From positions 1 to 60,295 of the forward strand of contig NZ_FOOC01000012.1 in the NCBI RefSeq assembly GCF_900113085.1: DNA of 60,295 nt, in the 5' to 3' direction. Below, piece after piece: positions 38,063 through 47,775 of this stretch. The position numbers and the translations under genes were made by a program. How positions within the stretch are numbered: the first letter of the stretch is position 1; every line of letters starts with the position of its first letter. Origin of the DNA: Fontimonas thermophila. Lineage in GTDB: Bacteria > Pseudomonadota > Gammaproteobacteria > Nevskiales > Nevskiaceae. The notes beneath the pieces were generated by a model that was not told the DNA's origin, searched no databases, and saw only the letters and a list, made by a program, of their open reading frames with translations.

Positions 38063-39435
38063 GCCGTCTCTCCGAGCAGCGCGCGCACCGCGGCGCGGAA
38101 GCGATCGCCGCGATCGGCGTAATTGCGGAATTGATCGAAGCTCGCACAGGCCGGGGACAGCAGGACTTGATCGCCGGGCCGCGCCAGCGCCCGCGCACGC
38201 GCCAGCGCGGCGAGCATGTCGGGCTCGCGATATACCGGCAGCGCGCCGCGGATGTCCTGCTCGATCCGCTGCGCATCCTCGCCGAACAGCACCGCGGCAC
38301 GTCCTTTCTCGGCGAGCGGTGCGCGCAATTCGACGAATGACTGACCCTTGCCCTGACCGCCGCCGAGCCAGACGATCGGCGCCGGCAGACCTTTGAGTGC
38401 GGCGAGCGTGGCGCCGACATTCGTGCCCTTGGAATCGTTGAAATAGCGCACACCGTCGAGCTCGCCGACGAACTCGCACCGATGCGCGAGCCCGGTGAAC
38501 GTGCGCAGCGCCACGAGCGCGGCATCGCGCGGAATCCCGGCGGCGTCGGCCAGCGCCAGTGCCGCCAGCGCATTGGCGACGTTGTGCAGACCAAAAATGC
38601 GCAACGCGCTCTGCGCAATGAGCGTGGATGACCCGTGGCACAGCCAGATCTCGCCACCGATACGGCGGATGCCGTAGTGCCCTGGCTCCGGCGCGTCGAG
38701 TCCGAAGGTGACCGCCTGCCCGGGCGCAAGTGCCATGACCTGCGCATCGTCGCGGTTGGCGATGGCGGTATGGCAGCCGTTGAAAATCCGCGCCTTGATC
38801 GCGCCGTAGCGTTCCATCGTGCCGTGGCGGTCGAGATGATCCTGCGACAGATTCAGAATCACCGCTGCGCGACAACGCAGACTGCGCGTCGATTCGAGCT
38901 GGAAGCTCGACAACTCGAGCACGTAGCACTCGACATCGTCGCCGAGCAGATCCAGTGCCGGCGTGCCCAGATTGCCGCCCACGGCCACGCGCAAACCCGC
39001 GGTCCTGGCCATTTCGCCGACCAGCGTCGTCACCGTGGACTTACCGTTGGAGCCGGTGATGCCGATCACCGGCGCATCCGGCGCAACCGCGCGCGCGAAC
39101 AACTCGATGTCGCCGAGGATCTCGACGCCGGCGGCATCGAGGTCGCGCACGAAGGGCGTTTCCAGCGCGATGCCCGGAGAAACCACTGCGAACGCAAACT
39201 GCGACAGCGGCTGCGGTGCAGAAAATGCGCCGAGCCTGAACTCGACCTGCGGAAACGCCGCGCGCAATGCATCGACGCCATCCGGGGCCACACGCGAGTC
39301 GGTGACCACGACCTGCGCTCCCTCGCGCACCAGGTAGCGCAGCGCCGATGCACCGGACACACCAAGGCCGACGACGAGCACCCGCTGCCCGCGTTTGCGA
39401 TGCCCGATATTCGATGTCCGTTGCCCGGCCTGCAT
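38059..39435 (-). CDS. murD: UDP-N-acetylmuramoyl-L-alanine--D-glutamate ligase
   Basis: A 458-residue Mur ligase adding D-Glu. VLVVGLGVSGASALRYL binds UDP; ITGSNGKSTVTTLVGEM is the P-loop; LNLSQDHLDRHGTMERYGAIK carries the conserved His and the lysine that is carbamylated in the family. The ATG shares one base with the mraY stop. Confidence 0.96.
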   Translation of the reverse strand: MQAGQRTSNIGHRKRGQRVLVVGLGVSGASALRYLVREGAQVVVTDSRVAPDGVDALRAAFPQVEFRLGAFSAPQPLSQFAFAVVSPGIALETPFVRDLDAAGVEILGDIELFARAVAPDAPVIGITGSNGKSTVTTLVGEMARTAGLRVAVGGNLGTPALDLLGDDVECYVLELSSFQLESTRSLRCRAAVILNLSQDHLDRHGTMERYGAIKARIFNGCHTAIANRDDAQVMALAPGQAVTFGLDAPEPGHYGIRRIGGEIWLCHGSSTLIAQSALRIFGLHNVANALAALALADAAGIPRDAALVALRTFTGLAHRCEFVGELDGVRYFNDSKGTNVGATLAALKGLPAPIVWLGGGQGKGQSFVELRAPLAEKGRAAVLFGEDAQRIEQDIRGALPVYREPDMLAALARARALARPGDQVLLSPACASFDQFRNYADRGDRFRAAVRALLGETA

Positions 39436-40520
39436 CAGCGCACCTTGAGCGAGGACAGTCCGATCAGCACGAGAATCAGCGTGATGATCCAGAAACGCAC
39501 GATGATCTTCGGCTCCGGCCAGCCTTTGAGTTCGTAGTGGTGATGCAGCGGCGCCATGCGGAAGATGCGCTTGCCGCCGCTGTACTTGAAATAAAGCACT
39601 TGCAGCGCCACCGAGAACGTCTCGGCGACAAAGATGCCGCCCATGATCGCCAGCACGATCTCCTGCCGGACCAGCACGGCGACGACGCCGAGCGCCGCGC
39701 CCAGCGCCAGCGCGCCGACATCGCCCATGAACACCTGTGCGGGATAGGCGTTGAACCACAAAAAGCCCAGTCCGGCACCGGCGATCGCGGTGCAGAAAAT
39801 CGCCAGTTCACCGACTCCGGCGATGTAAGGGATGCCGAGATAACGCGCGATCACGGCGTTGCCGCTGGCGTAGGCAAAGACCGCGAGTGCGGAAGCGACG
39901 AGCACCGTCGGCATGATCGCCAGCCCATCGAGACCATCGGTCAGATTGACGGCGTTGCTGCTGCCGACGATGACCAGATAAGCCCACGGGATGAAGAACA
40001 AACCGAGCTGGATCGAGACGTCCTTGATGAATGGCAGGATCAGCGTCGTCTCCAGCGGATTCTGCGCGGTGGCGTAGATCAGCGTGGCGACGCCAAAACC
40101 CGCCAGCGACAGCCAGAAGTATTTCTGGCGCGCCGGCAGGCCCTTGGGGTTCTTGTGCTTGATCTTGATGTAGTCGTCGGCAAAGCCAACCAGGCCAAAG
40201 GCCACGGTGACGAGCAGTGCGAACCAGATGAAGCGGCTGCGCAGATCGGCCCACAACAGCGTGGCGAAAACGATCGCGCACAGGATCAGCACGCCGCCCA
40301 TCGTCGGCGTACCCGTTTTTTTCAGATGTGCCTGCGGACCATCCTCTCGCACCGGCTGACCGAACTTGAACCGGTACAGCCGCTCGATCATCCACGGCCC
40401 GAACGCGAACGAAAACGCCAGCGCCGTCAGGATGCCGAGCACGCCGCGGAACGTCAGATACGAAAAGACGTTGAAGCCACTGACGTACTGCTTTAAGTAT
40501 TCGGCCAAGTGGTACAGCAT
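39435..40520 (-). CDS. mraY: Phospho-N-acetylmuramoyl-pentapeptide transferase
   Basis: A 361-residue polytopic enzyme forming lipid I on undecaprenyl phosphate. Motifs are [13 protein letters not shown], the Asp-rich [26 protein letters not shown] and the HHH motif ([15 protein letters not shown]). The ATG shares one base with the murF stop. Confidence 0.97.
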   Translation of the reverse strand: MLYHLAEYLKQYVSGFNVFSYLTFRGVLGILTALAFSFAFGPWMIERLYRFKFGQPVREDGPQAHLKKTGTPTMGGVLILCAIVFATLLWADLRSRFIWFALLVTVAFGLVGFADDYIKIKHKNPKGLPARQKYFWLSLAGFGVATLIYATAQNPLETTLILPFIKDVSIQLGLFFIPWAYLVIVGSSNAVNLTDGLDGLAIMPTVLVASALAVFAYASGNAVIARYLGIPYIAGVGELAIFCTAIAGAGLGFLWFNAYPAQVFMGDVGALALGAALGVVAVLVRQEIVLAIMGGIFVAETFSVALQVLYFKYSGGKRIFRMAPLHHHYELKGWPEPKIIVRFWIITLILVLIGLSSLKVR

Positions 40521-41881
40521 CAGTGGGCTCCCCCGGTCGTGCCCATCAATTGCTCGACGACACGCTCCATGCGTGCGGAGCGCGATCCCTTCACCAGCAC
40601 GACGGCATCGCTGCCCAGTTGCGGCCGCAATGCCGCCACCAGCGTCTCGACATCGTCGAACGCCTGTGCACCGGGTCCGAAGCCGCGTGCCGCCTCGGCC
40701 GCCAGCGGACCCAATGCGAACACCCCGTCGATCCCCAGCGACTTGGCCGTCTGCCCTGCCTGGTAGTGCAGATTCGGCGCATCCTCTCCAAGCTCGGCCA
40801 TGCCGCCGAGCACAAGCCAGCGCCGTCCCGGCAGACTGGCGAGCAATTCCATCCCGGCACGCAGCGAGGTCGGATTGGCGTTGTAGCTGTCGTCGAGCAG
40901 GCGTGCACCCTGCGGCGTGATCCGCCAGCTCAGCCGTCCCTGCGCGCCCTCGACACGCGCAAGACCCTCGGCGATGGTGTCCGCGTCCATGCCCAGCGCG
41001 ATCCCGCAGGCCGCTGCCGCGAGCGCGTTCATGACGTTGTGTCGTCCGGGCATCGGCAAACGCACCGATGCACTGCCCGTGGGCGTGTGCAGCACGAAAC
41101 GGCTGCCGACGTTGTTCTCGAACGGCTCTGATTGGATCTGCCGCGCGGTGACGTCGACGCCAGAACCGAGTCCGAAACTGAGCACCGAGGCGCGCGATGC
41201 GAGCTGCCGCCACAGCGGCGCATAGACATCGTCGGCATTGATCACGGCGACACCGCCATCGAGCCCGGCGAACAGCTCGCCTTTGCCGCGGGCCACACCG
41301 TCGCGCGAACCAAAACCTTCCAGATGGGCGTCGCCAGCCTGGGTGACGACGCCCACATCGGGCCGTGCGAGCGAGGTCAGCAGCGCAATCTCGCCGAGAT
41401 GATTCGCCCCCATCTCGATGACCGCGGTGCGGTGCTCGGGGCGCAGACCGAGCAGCGTCAGTGGCACGCCGATGTGGTTGTTGAGATTGCCCCGTGTGGC
41501 CAGCACCGGCCCGCGCGCGGTGAAGATCGCCGCGAGCATCTGCTTGGTCGTGGTCTTGCCATTGCTGCCCGTGACGGCGACAACCGGCGCGGTGAAACGC
41601 GTGCGCCAGAGCGCGGATGCGGCCTGCAGGGCCGCGAGCGTATCGGGCACGCGCAGTTGCGGCAGCTCGACATCGACCCACTCCGACACCAGCGCCGCGA
41701 CGGCACCGGCGCTACGGGCCTGGGCGACATAGGCATGGCCATCGTGGCGCTCGCCACGCAGGGCGACGAACAAATCACCCGGTTCGACCGTGCGGCTGTC
41801 GATGACCACGCGCAGGAAACGCGGATCGCCGCCACGCAGCTCGGCGCCGGGCAGGGTCGTCAACTCGGACAGGTGCATCAT
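40520..41881 (-). CDS. murF: UDP-N-acetylmuramoyl-tripeptide--D-alanyl-D-alanine ligase
   Basis: A 453-residue Mur ligase using the dipeptide from Ddl. Features: [20 protein letters not shown]-loop [28 protein letters not shown] and [15 protein letters not shown]. The start overlaps the murE stop (ATGA). Confidence 0.97.
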   Translation of the reverse strand: MMHLSELTTLPGAELRGGDPRFLRVVIDSRTVEPGDLFVALRGERHDGHAYVAQARSAGAVAALVSEWVDVELPQLRVPDTLAALQAASALWRTRFTAPVVAVTGSNGKTTTKQMLAAIFTARGPVLATRGNLNNHIGVPLTLLGLRPEHRTAVIEMGANHLGEIALLTSLARPDVGVVTQAGDAHLEGFGSRDGVARGKGELFAGLDGGVAVINADDVYAPLWRQLASRASVLSFGLGSGVDVTARQIQSEPFENNVGSRFVLHTPTGSASVRLPMPGRHNVMNALAAAACGIALGMDADTIAEGLARVEGAQGRLSWRITPQGARLLDDSYNANPTSLRAGMELLASLPGRRWLVLGGMAELGEDAPNLHYQAGQTAKSLGIDGVFALGPLAAEAARGFGPGAQAFDDVETLVAALRPQLGSDAVVLVKGSRSARMERVVEQLMGTTGGAH

Positions 41882-43377
41882 GACTGTGCTCCAGCGGCAC
41901 CGACGAGTGCGGCGACGAAGGCGCGGTCACTGAACGGCCGCACGTCACTGCCGTAGGTTTGGGTCTGCTCGTGCCCTTTGCCGGCGACGACGACGACATC
42001 GTCACGACCGGCTGTGCCAACCGCCGCGCGGATCGCCGCGGCGCGGTCATGGATGACCGTGACCGGTGCGCGGGCATCGCCCGGCACACCGGCGAGGATG
42101 TCGCGCACGATCGCCGCGGGATCCTCGCTGCGCGGATTGTCGTCGGTGACGATCACGGCATCGGCAAGCTCGGCGGCGACGGCGCCCATCAAGGGCCGCT
42201 TGCCGCGGTCGCGGTCGCCCCCGCATCCGAAAACGCAGATCAAGCGCCCGGGCGTATGCGCGCGTACCGCGCTCAGAATCTGGCGCAGCGCATCGGGGGT
42301 ATGCGCGTAATCGACGACGACCAGGGGCTGCGCCAATGGCCCGCGGAAGCCCTCGATCCGTCCTGGTACCGTCTGCGCCTGCGCCAACGCATCGACCGCT
42401 GCATCCAGCGCCACACCGCGCGCCATCAGCACCGCCACCACGGCGAGCAGGTTGTAGGCGTTGAAACGGCCGAGCAGACGGCTCTGGAGCCGGGCGCGCC
42501 CCCAGGACGTGTCCAGTGTCAAATCGATGCCGCCGGGCGTCAGCACGAGGTCACGGCCGATCACGTGACGCGTCGATGGCGGCACGTTGCCGTCGAGTCC
42601 ATAGAGGATGGTTTCGACACCGGCCGGCAACTCGGCGAGCCAGCGCGCGCCCCAGGCATCGTCACGGTTGAGCACCCGCGCCGACAGCTCGGGCCGCTCG
42701 AACAGCCGGCGCTTGGCGGCTGCGTATCGCTCGACGGTGCCGTGGTAATCGAGATGGTCGCGCGTGATGTTGGTGAGCACGGCGACGTCGAAATGCATGC
42801 CGGAGACGCGCTCCTGGTCGAGCGCATGCGAGGAGACTTCCATCGCCAGCGCCTGCGCGCCCTGCTCGCGCAGCTCGGCCACCGCGCGTTGCAGGCTCAC
42901 CGGGTCCGGTGTCGTGTGTGAAGTGGCACGCAGACTGCCGATACGGCCGATCCCGATCGTGCCGATGTAGGCGCAGGGCAGCTTCAGCCGGTCGAGGGCC
43001 TGCGCGGTCAGATACGCCGTCGAGGTTTTGCCGTCGGTGCCCGTGATGCCGACACAGAACATGCGCTCCGACGGTCGGCCGTAAAAACGTGCGGCGATCT
43101 CGCCGACGCGCGCCGACAGCTCCGGCACGGCAATCTCCGGCAGATCGCCCTCGGGTGCGGACCATCCCGGTGCCGGCTCCCAGGCCACGGCGGCGGCACC
43201 GCGTTCACGCGCCTGGTCGAGGTACATCAGGCCGTGCGTGCCGCGGCCGCGGCAGGCCAGGAACAAATCGCCGGGCGAGATCCGGCGCGAGTCCATCTCC
43301 ACGCCGGTGACTTCGAGATCGGGCGCCGGGACGCCGAATCCGGCCAACAACTGCTGCAGCGAACGCGGCGAACTCAT
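41878..43377 (-). CDS. murE: UDP-N-acetylmuramoyl-tripeptide synthetase (meso-DAP adding)
   Basis: A 499-residue Mur ligase. The P-loop is VGITGTDGKTSTAYL, and MEVSSHALDQERVSG carries family residues. The DNPR motif (TDDNPRSEDP) predicts meso-diaminopimelate rather than lysine as substrate, so the peptidoglycan is the A1-gamma type. The start overlaps the ftsI stop. Confidence 0.97.
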   Translation of the reverse strand: MSSPRSLQQLLAGFGVPAPDLEVTGVEMDSRRISPGDLFLACRGRGTHGLMYLDQARERGAAAVAWEPAPGWSAPEGDLPEIAVPELSARVGEIAARFYGRPSERMFCVGITGTDGKTSTAYLTAQALDRLKLPCAYIGTIGIGRIGSLRATSHTTPDPVSLQRAVAELREQGAQALAMEVSSHALDQERVSGMHFDVAVLTNITRDHLDYHGTVERYAAAKRRLFERPELSARVLNRDDAWGARWLAELPAGVETILYGLDGNVPPSTRHVIGRDLVLTPGGIDLTLDTSWGRARLQSRLLGRFNAYNLLAVVAVLMARGVALDAAVDALAQAQTVPGRIEGFRGPLAQPLVVVDYAHTPDALRQILSAVRAHTPGRLICVFGCGGDRDRGKRPLMGAVAAELADAVIVTDDNPRSEDPAAIVRDILAGVPGDARAPVTVIHDRAAAIRAAVGTAGRDDVVVVAGKGHEQTQTYGSDVRPFSDRAFVAALVGAAGAQS

Positions 43378-45137
43378 GTGCGCGGCTCCATCGTCGCGTG
43401 GGTGCCGGCCGGGAACGCCACCGTCCGCGGTAGTACGGGCGTCAGCTCGGGCGCATCGGTGCCGTCCGGGGAAATCTGCAGCAGCCGCGCCGCGCCCTGC
43501 ATGACCGTCGAAAACACGGGCGCGGCGACCAGCCCACCGTAATAAGCCTCGGTGCCCGGCTCGTCGATCATCACCAGTCCCACCAGGCGTGGGCGTTCGG
43601 CCGGCACCATGCCAATGAACAGCGACTGATGCCGGCTGCCGTCGTAGCCGCCGTTTTCCGAGACCTTGCGCACCGTGCCGGTCTTGCCGGCGACGCGATA
43701 ACCGCTGATCGCTGCGCGCCGCGCCGTGCCCTCGGGTGTCACCACCTGTTCGAGCATGCGCCGCACTTCGCGCGCCGTCGCTGCCGAAACCGCGCGCTGC
43801 GGCGGCAGCGGACGTGTGCCGCGCACGAGCCTGATCTGCGGCATCAAACCATCGTTGGCAAGGGCGGCATAGGCACGCAGCAGGTGCAGCGCATTGACGG
43901 AGAAACCATAGCCGTAGGACGCCGTCGCCGTCGCGATCTGTCCCCATTCGGTGAAGTGGCGCAGACGTGGCGCGACCTCGCCGGGGAAGCCGGTATAGAT
44001 CGGCTCGCCCAGGCCAAAGCGCTGATAGCCGGACCACACCGCCTCGGCACCCAGCGTCAGGCCGATCTTGGCAGCGCCGACGTTGCTCGACTTGCTCAAC
44101 AGCTTGGCGAGATCGACAACCCCCTGCGGATGGACGTCGCGCACCGTCAGCGCGCCGACCTTGTACGTGCCGGCGCCGGTGTCGATCAGACTCGACGGCT
44201 GAAAGATTCCCAGCTCCAGTGCCTGCGCGACCAAAAGCGGTTTGACCGTCGAGCCGGGTTCGAAGGAATCGACGATGGCGCGGTTACGCGTACCCTTGGA
44301 ATTACGCTCGCCGGGGTTGTTCGGATTGAAACCCGGCTGCGAGGCGATCGCGAGAACCTCGCCGGTCGTGCTGTCGGCAACGATGATGACCCCGCCACGC
44401 GCCTCGTGCTGGATCACCGCGTTCTTGAGCTCGCGGTAGGCGAGATACTGGATGCGCAGATCGATGGTCAGCGTGACGTCTTCACCCGGCTGTGCCTCGC
44501 GGAACTCGAGCCCATCCTCGACGATGCGGCCGGTGCGATCGCGGATCACCCGGCGTTCGCCGGCACGGCCGGCGAGCACGGTTTCCTGCGCCTTTTCGAT
44601 ACCTTCGAGACCATGGCCATCGCGGCCGGTATAGCCGACGAGCTGGGCGGCGACCTCGCCGGCCGGGTAATAGCGCGCATAGGAAGGTTCCGAGAACACG
44701 CCGGGTGCGCGGAGCGCGAGCACGCGCTTGGCCTCGGCCGGCGACAGCGGCTCGCTGACATAGACGAATTTGCGGTCGATGCGCGCCTTGAGAAACCGCT
44801 CGAACTCGGAAGGCTTGCGGCCGAGCAACTGGGCGAGCGCGGTGACGTGCGCCGGCGATTCAAGCAAGGCCGAGGGCACGACCCAGATCGTCTCCACCGG
44901 CGCGGACAATGCCAACGGCTCGCCGCGACGGTCGAGGATCGCGCCGCGGTGTGCCGGAATAGTCACCGTGCGGATCGAGCGCTTGTTCCCCTCGCGCAGC
45001 AAAAAATCGCGCTCGAACACCTGGAGCTGGAATGCGCGGCCGAGCACGACGATCGCGCCGCAGAGCAGCACCGCGATGACGAACCGATGCCGCCAGACGG
45101 AAACCGGCTGTGCGACGGGATTCGGCCGCGCATTCAT
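43374..45137 (-). CDS. ftsI: Septal transpeptidase FtsI (PBP3)
   Basis: A 587-residue class B penicillin-binding protein. It has an N-terminal membrane helix (residues 20-40), the dimerisation region RGAILDRRGEPLA, and the three active-site motifs: FEPGSTVKPLL (catalytic Ser in STVK), SKSSNVGA (SSN) and VAGKTGTVRK (KTG). It pairs with FtsW. The start overlaps the ftsL stop (ATGA). Confidence 0.97.
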   Translation of the reverse strand: MNARPNPVAQPVSVWRHRFVIAVLLCGAIVVLGRAFQLQVFERDFLLREGNKRSIRTVTIPAHRGAILDRRGEPLALSAPVETIWVVPSALLESPAHVTALAQLLGRKPSEFERFLKARIDRKFVYVSEPLSPAEAKRVLALRAPGVFSEPSYARYYPAGEVAAQLVGYTGRDGHGLEGIEKAQETVLAGRAGERRVIRDRTGRIVEDGLEFREAQPGEDVTLTIDLRIQYLAYRELKNAVIQHEARGGVIIVADSTTGEVLAIASQPGFNPNNPGERNSKGTRNRAIVDSFEPGSTVKPLLVAQALELGIFQPSSLIDTGAGTYKVGALTVRDVHPQGVVDLAKLLSKSSNVGAAKIGLTLGAEAVWSGYQRFGLGEPIYTGFPGEVAPRLRHFTEWGQIATATASYGYGFSVNALHLLRAYAALANDGLMPQIRLVRGTRPLPPQRAVSAATAREVRRMLEQVVTPEGTARRAAISGYRVAGKTGTVRKVSENGGYDGSRHQSLFIGMVPAERPRLVGLVMIDEPGTEAYYGGLVAAPVFSTVMQGAARLLQISPDGTDAPELTPVLPRTVAFPAGTHATMEPRT

Positions 45138-45409
45138 GGCTGCGCACTCACGATCACGTAGTCGCGCGGCTCGGTCATGCCGAGCTGCTCGCGCGCGATC
45201 TTGTCGATGCGGTTGTTGTGCGCGAGTGTCGCTTCTTCGAGCTGCAACTGCGCCCATTCCATTTCGAGGCGCTCGCGCTCGACGCGCAGCGTCTCCAGCT
45301 CGGCGACGAGGGCGCGGTTTTCATGCTTGGTGCGCACGACGGCGAATGCCGACACCAGCACGGCGAGCGCCAGCACCAAGAGCATCAGGAGCGATCCTTG
45401 TCTCATCAC
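45134..45409 (-). CDS. ftsL: Cell division protein FtsL
   Basis: A 91-residue bitopic protein with one membrane helix (about residues 6-24) followed by a heptad-rich coiled coil (ENRALVAELETLRVERERLE) and the C-terminal ARE-x-LGM motif (IAREQLGMTEPRDYVIV). It forms the FtsQLB complex. The double ATG start overlaps the rsmH stop. Confidence 0.95.
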   Translation of the reverse strand: MMRQGSLLMLLVLALAVLVSAFAVVRTKHENRALVAELETLRVERERLEMEWAQLQLEEATLAHNNRIDKIAREQLGMTEPRDYVIVSAQP

Positions 45410-46341
45410 GCCCCCCGGATCCGCTCGGCGATGCGCAGCACCGCGCTACGCGCCCGCGGGTTGGCCGCGCATTCGGCATCCGACGGGAAGTGCTTGCCAT
45501 GCAGCCGCAGCACCGCAGCGCGCGCGGCCGCACGCAGGCGGTGCTTGACGATGCGATCTTCCAGCGAATGGAAGCTGATGACGACGAGGCGTCCGCCGGG
45601 AGCGAGCACGTCGATCGCCGCATCGAGTCCGGCCTCGAGCGCCTCCAGCTCACGGTTGATGTGGATGCGGATCGCCTGGAAGCTGCGCGTCGCCGGATGG
45701 ATCGACCGGCTGCGCGGGCCCGGCACGCTTGCGATCAGCGCGGCGAGCTGAGCGGTCGTTTCGATCGGCGTTGTGCCGCGCGTCTCGACGATGCGCCGCG
45801 CAATGCGCCGGCTGTTGCGTTCCTCGCCATAGCGCCAGAGCACCGCAGCGATCTCCGCCTCGCTGGCACGCGCCAGCCAGCGCGCGGCAGGCTCGCCGGC
45901 CTGAGGATTCATGCGCATGTCGAGCGGGCCATCCTTGGAAAAGCTGAAGCCGCGCGCGGCATCGTCGAGTTGCGGCGACGATACGCCCAGGTCCATCAAA
46001 ATGCCGTCGATACGCCCGGCGATCCCCTGCTCCGCCGCCCATGCGGCCAGCTCGACAAAGTTGCGGTGGTGGATGCAAAAGTTCGGATGCGCAGCGAAGC
46101 CATTGCGTGCGGCCTGCACCGCCTCGGGATCCTGGTCGAGCGCATGCAGCATGCCGGTACCCGCCAGCTGCGCAAGCAGCGCGCGGCTATGCCCGCCGCG
46201 CCCGAACGTGCAATCGACATAAATCCCGCCGGGATGCGGCGCAAGACCGGCGATGGCGGCATCGAGCATCACCGGCTGGTGGCTGGGCATGGCAGTTTCA
46301 GTCCCGGCGAGGTGATCGGCGGGCGTGCAGTCGTAGGCCAT
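45406..46341 (-). CDS. rsmH: 16S rRNA (cytosine-1402-N4)-methyltransferase RsmH
   Basis: A 311-residue SAM enzyme that modifies C1402 of 16S rRNA. It has HQPVMLDAAIAGL, the SAM motif YVDCTFGRGGHSRALL, DLGVSSPQLDDAARGFSF and the late VVISFHSLEDRIVKHRLR. ATG 46341 is preferred because GAGGGG lies five bases upstream; a GTG six bases earlier is possible. It begins 9 bp after the mraZ stop. Confidence 0.96.
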   Translation of the reverse strand: MAYDCTPADHLAGTETAMPSHQPVMLDAAIAGLAPHPGGIYVDCTFGRGGHSRALLAQLAGTGMLHALDQDPEAVQAARNGFAAHPNFCIHHRNFVELAAWAAEQGIAGRIDGILMDLGVSSPQLDDAARGFSFSKDGPLDMRMNPQAGEPAARWLARASEAEIAAVLWRYGEERNSRRIARRIVETRGTTPIETTAQLAALIASVPGPRSRSIHPATRSFQAIRIHINRELEALEAGLDAAIDVLAPGGRLVVISFHSLEDRIVKHRLRAAARAAVLRLHGKHFPSDAECAANPRARSAVLRIAERIRGA

Positions 46342-46350
46342 ACCCACCCC

Positions 46351-46788
46351 TCACCGCCGAATCGTCCGGAAGACCTCGGGCGAAGGCGCCTGACCGGTCC
46401 CTTCGCCGAACCGCTCGGTCCATGCCGGCTCGGACCACAAATCGAAGCGGGTGTTCTGGCCCATCAGCACCGCGGCACCGTCGATGCGCGCCCGCTGGCG
46501 CAGTGTGGGCGGCAGCAGCACGCGGCCTTGCTTGTCGATCTCCGCATCCACGGCAAAACCGACGAACCATTGCTTGAGGGTTTCCGCCTGGATGCGGTCC
46601 TCCAGTGCCTCGATGTCGCGCACGATGCGCTCGAATTCCGGCAGGGGATAAATCTCCAGACAGGGGTTGGGGCCGACCGTGATCACCAACTGCGAATCGC
46701 ATTGTTCGGCGAGCGTCTGGCGAAAACGGGCCGGGATCGCCACGCGACCCTTGTCGTCCACCGCCAGATGATGAGTGCCCTTGAACAT
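46351..46788 (-). CDS. mraZ: Transcriptional regulator MraZ
   Basis: A 145-residue protein with two AbrB/SpoVT-like halves, each with the signature DDKGRVAIPARFR or DKQGRVLLPPTLR. MraZ represses its own dcw promoter in E. coli. It is the first gene of the cluster, and three TGGGG boxes stand just upstream of its start. Confidence 0.96.
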   Translation of the reverse strand: MFKGTHHLAVDDKGRVAIPARFRQTLAEQCDSQLVITVGPNPCLEIYPLPEFERIVRDIEALEDRIQAETLKQWFVGFAVDAEIDKQGRVLLPPTLRQRARIDGAAVLMGQNTRFDLWSEPAWTERFGEGTGQAPSPEVFRTIRR

Positions 46789-46807
46789 GCGCCGTCCGGT
46801 TGAGATT

Positions 46808-46832
46808 CCCCACTTTCCCCCACTTTTCCCCA
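46808..46832 (-). promoter_or_regulatory. mraZ: MraZ operator: three TGGGG boxes with 10-bp period
   Basis: On the minus strand three TGGGG repeats are separated by 5-bp A-rich spacers (AAAAG, GAAAG). This fits the TGGGN repeats bound by MraZ in E. coli. They sit just downstream of the -10 element, around and after the expected start of transcription, a position suited to autorepression. Confidence 0.88.
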
Positions 46833-46841
46833 CTGCGCTGC

Positions 46842-46870
46842 ACTATACGCCCCACCACTGGCCGCCGCAA
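46842..46870 (-). promoter_or_regulatory. Sigma-70 promoter of the dcw cluster
   Basis: On the minus strand TTGCGG (46870-46865) and TATAGT (46847-46842) are separated by 17 bp. Transcription would start close to 46835, at the MraZ boxes. Confidence 0.75.
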
Positions 46871-47065
46871 GCGGGGCCCAGACCAAAAGCGTTGGCAAAA
46901 CAGCGGCTTAGCCCGACCCTGATGCGGCGGGACTATACGTTTCTAAAACAACGAATTACCGGAGATTCTTCACGTAGAAACTGCAAAATGGCCTCGCCGC
47001 AAGGCGCTTACGACCCGCGCGGCAGGTCTCGGATGCGCGCGGGGCGGCATCGGTCGGGAAAGATG

Positions 47066-47451
47066 GGGAGCCGGCCTATAAGCCGGGTTCTGTGCGAGCG
47101 CTTGCGCGCCCCGACAACCATTCCTCTAGGCGCGGCGTCGCCGCCGCGCTCCAGCGACCTACCCGGAAGGCACGCGGGCCACGTGTCGTGCGCTTGCGCG
47201 CACACCTTCCCTATTTGGTCTTGCTCCAGGTGGGGTTTGCCGTGCCGGTCCGTTGCCGGACTCGCGGTGCGCTCTTACCGCACCGTTTCACCCTTGCCTG
47301 ATCCGCAATGCTGCGGCCATCGGCGGTCTGCTCTCTGTTGCACTTTCCGTCGGCTCACGCCGCCCAGGCGTTACCTGGCACCTCGCCCTGTGGAGCCCGG
47401 ACTTTCCTCTCCTGCACGCAGCAGCAGCGGTTGTCCGGCCGGCTCCCGTCC
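47066..47451 (-). ncRNA. rnpB: RNase P RNA, bacterial type A
   Basis: Read on the minus strand, the RNA starts GGACGGGAGCCGGCCGGAC, then has the conserved GAGAGGAAAGTCCGGGCTCC block with ACAGGGCGAGGTGCCAGGTAA after it, and near the 3' end ACAGAACCCGGCTTATAG. These are the universally conserved P4 strands and the 3' CCA-adjacent segment of RNase P RNA. The ends are estimated by pairing of the first and last helix (GGGAGCCGGCC with GGCCGGCTCCC). A possible -10 (GATAAT) lies just before the 5' end. No strong terminator was seen between it and mraZ. Confidence 0.95.
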
Positions 47452-47625
47452 GTAATTATCGCGCAAGCGCACGCCAAGGTGCCGCAGACGCATCGGCTAA
47501 AGTGCGCAACCATCCGAAACCCTAAAAAATCTGCCGTGCCGTCTCCAGAACTCCGCCCGCAGCCCCAAACCCGACCGCCGTGTGCTCGTGGGTCTGCCTT
47601 CTTTGCCGACCACGAGCGCTTCATC

Positions 47626-47775
47626 ATGCTGTCGGGCAACCACTGTCGCCGCATCGAGGACGGATACTTCGATCTGGGGTTTCCCATCGCCGGCGGCCTG
47701 ACCGCCCACGGCATGGCGCTGGAGTCGCGGCTCCATGCATCGCGGATTCTGGCAGAGTCCGAAGCCATGCCATGA
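47626..47775 (+). CDS. 49-residue ORF ahead of the BtuF-like gene
   Basis: The frame starts MLSGNHCRRIEDGYFDLGF and stops in an ATGA overlap with the next gene. GC at third positions is high, as in true genes here. There is no good ribosome site, and the same frame stays open upstream without a start, so it could be the end of a decayed gene. I recognise no family. The rest of the 320-bp gap between rnpB and the BtuF-like gene shows no other feature; in particular I see no cobalamin riboswitch. Confidence 0.3.
   Translation: MLSGNHCRRIEDGYFDLGFPIAGGLTAHGMALESRLHASRILAESEAMP

Noticed and set aside
47452-47771. Cobalamin riboswitch upstream of the BtuF-like gene
   Set aside because: The B12-box consensus and its flanking helices are not visible.
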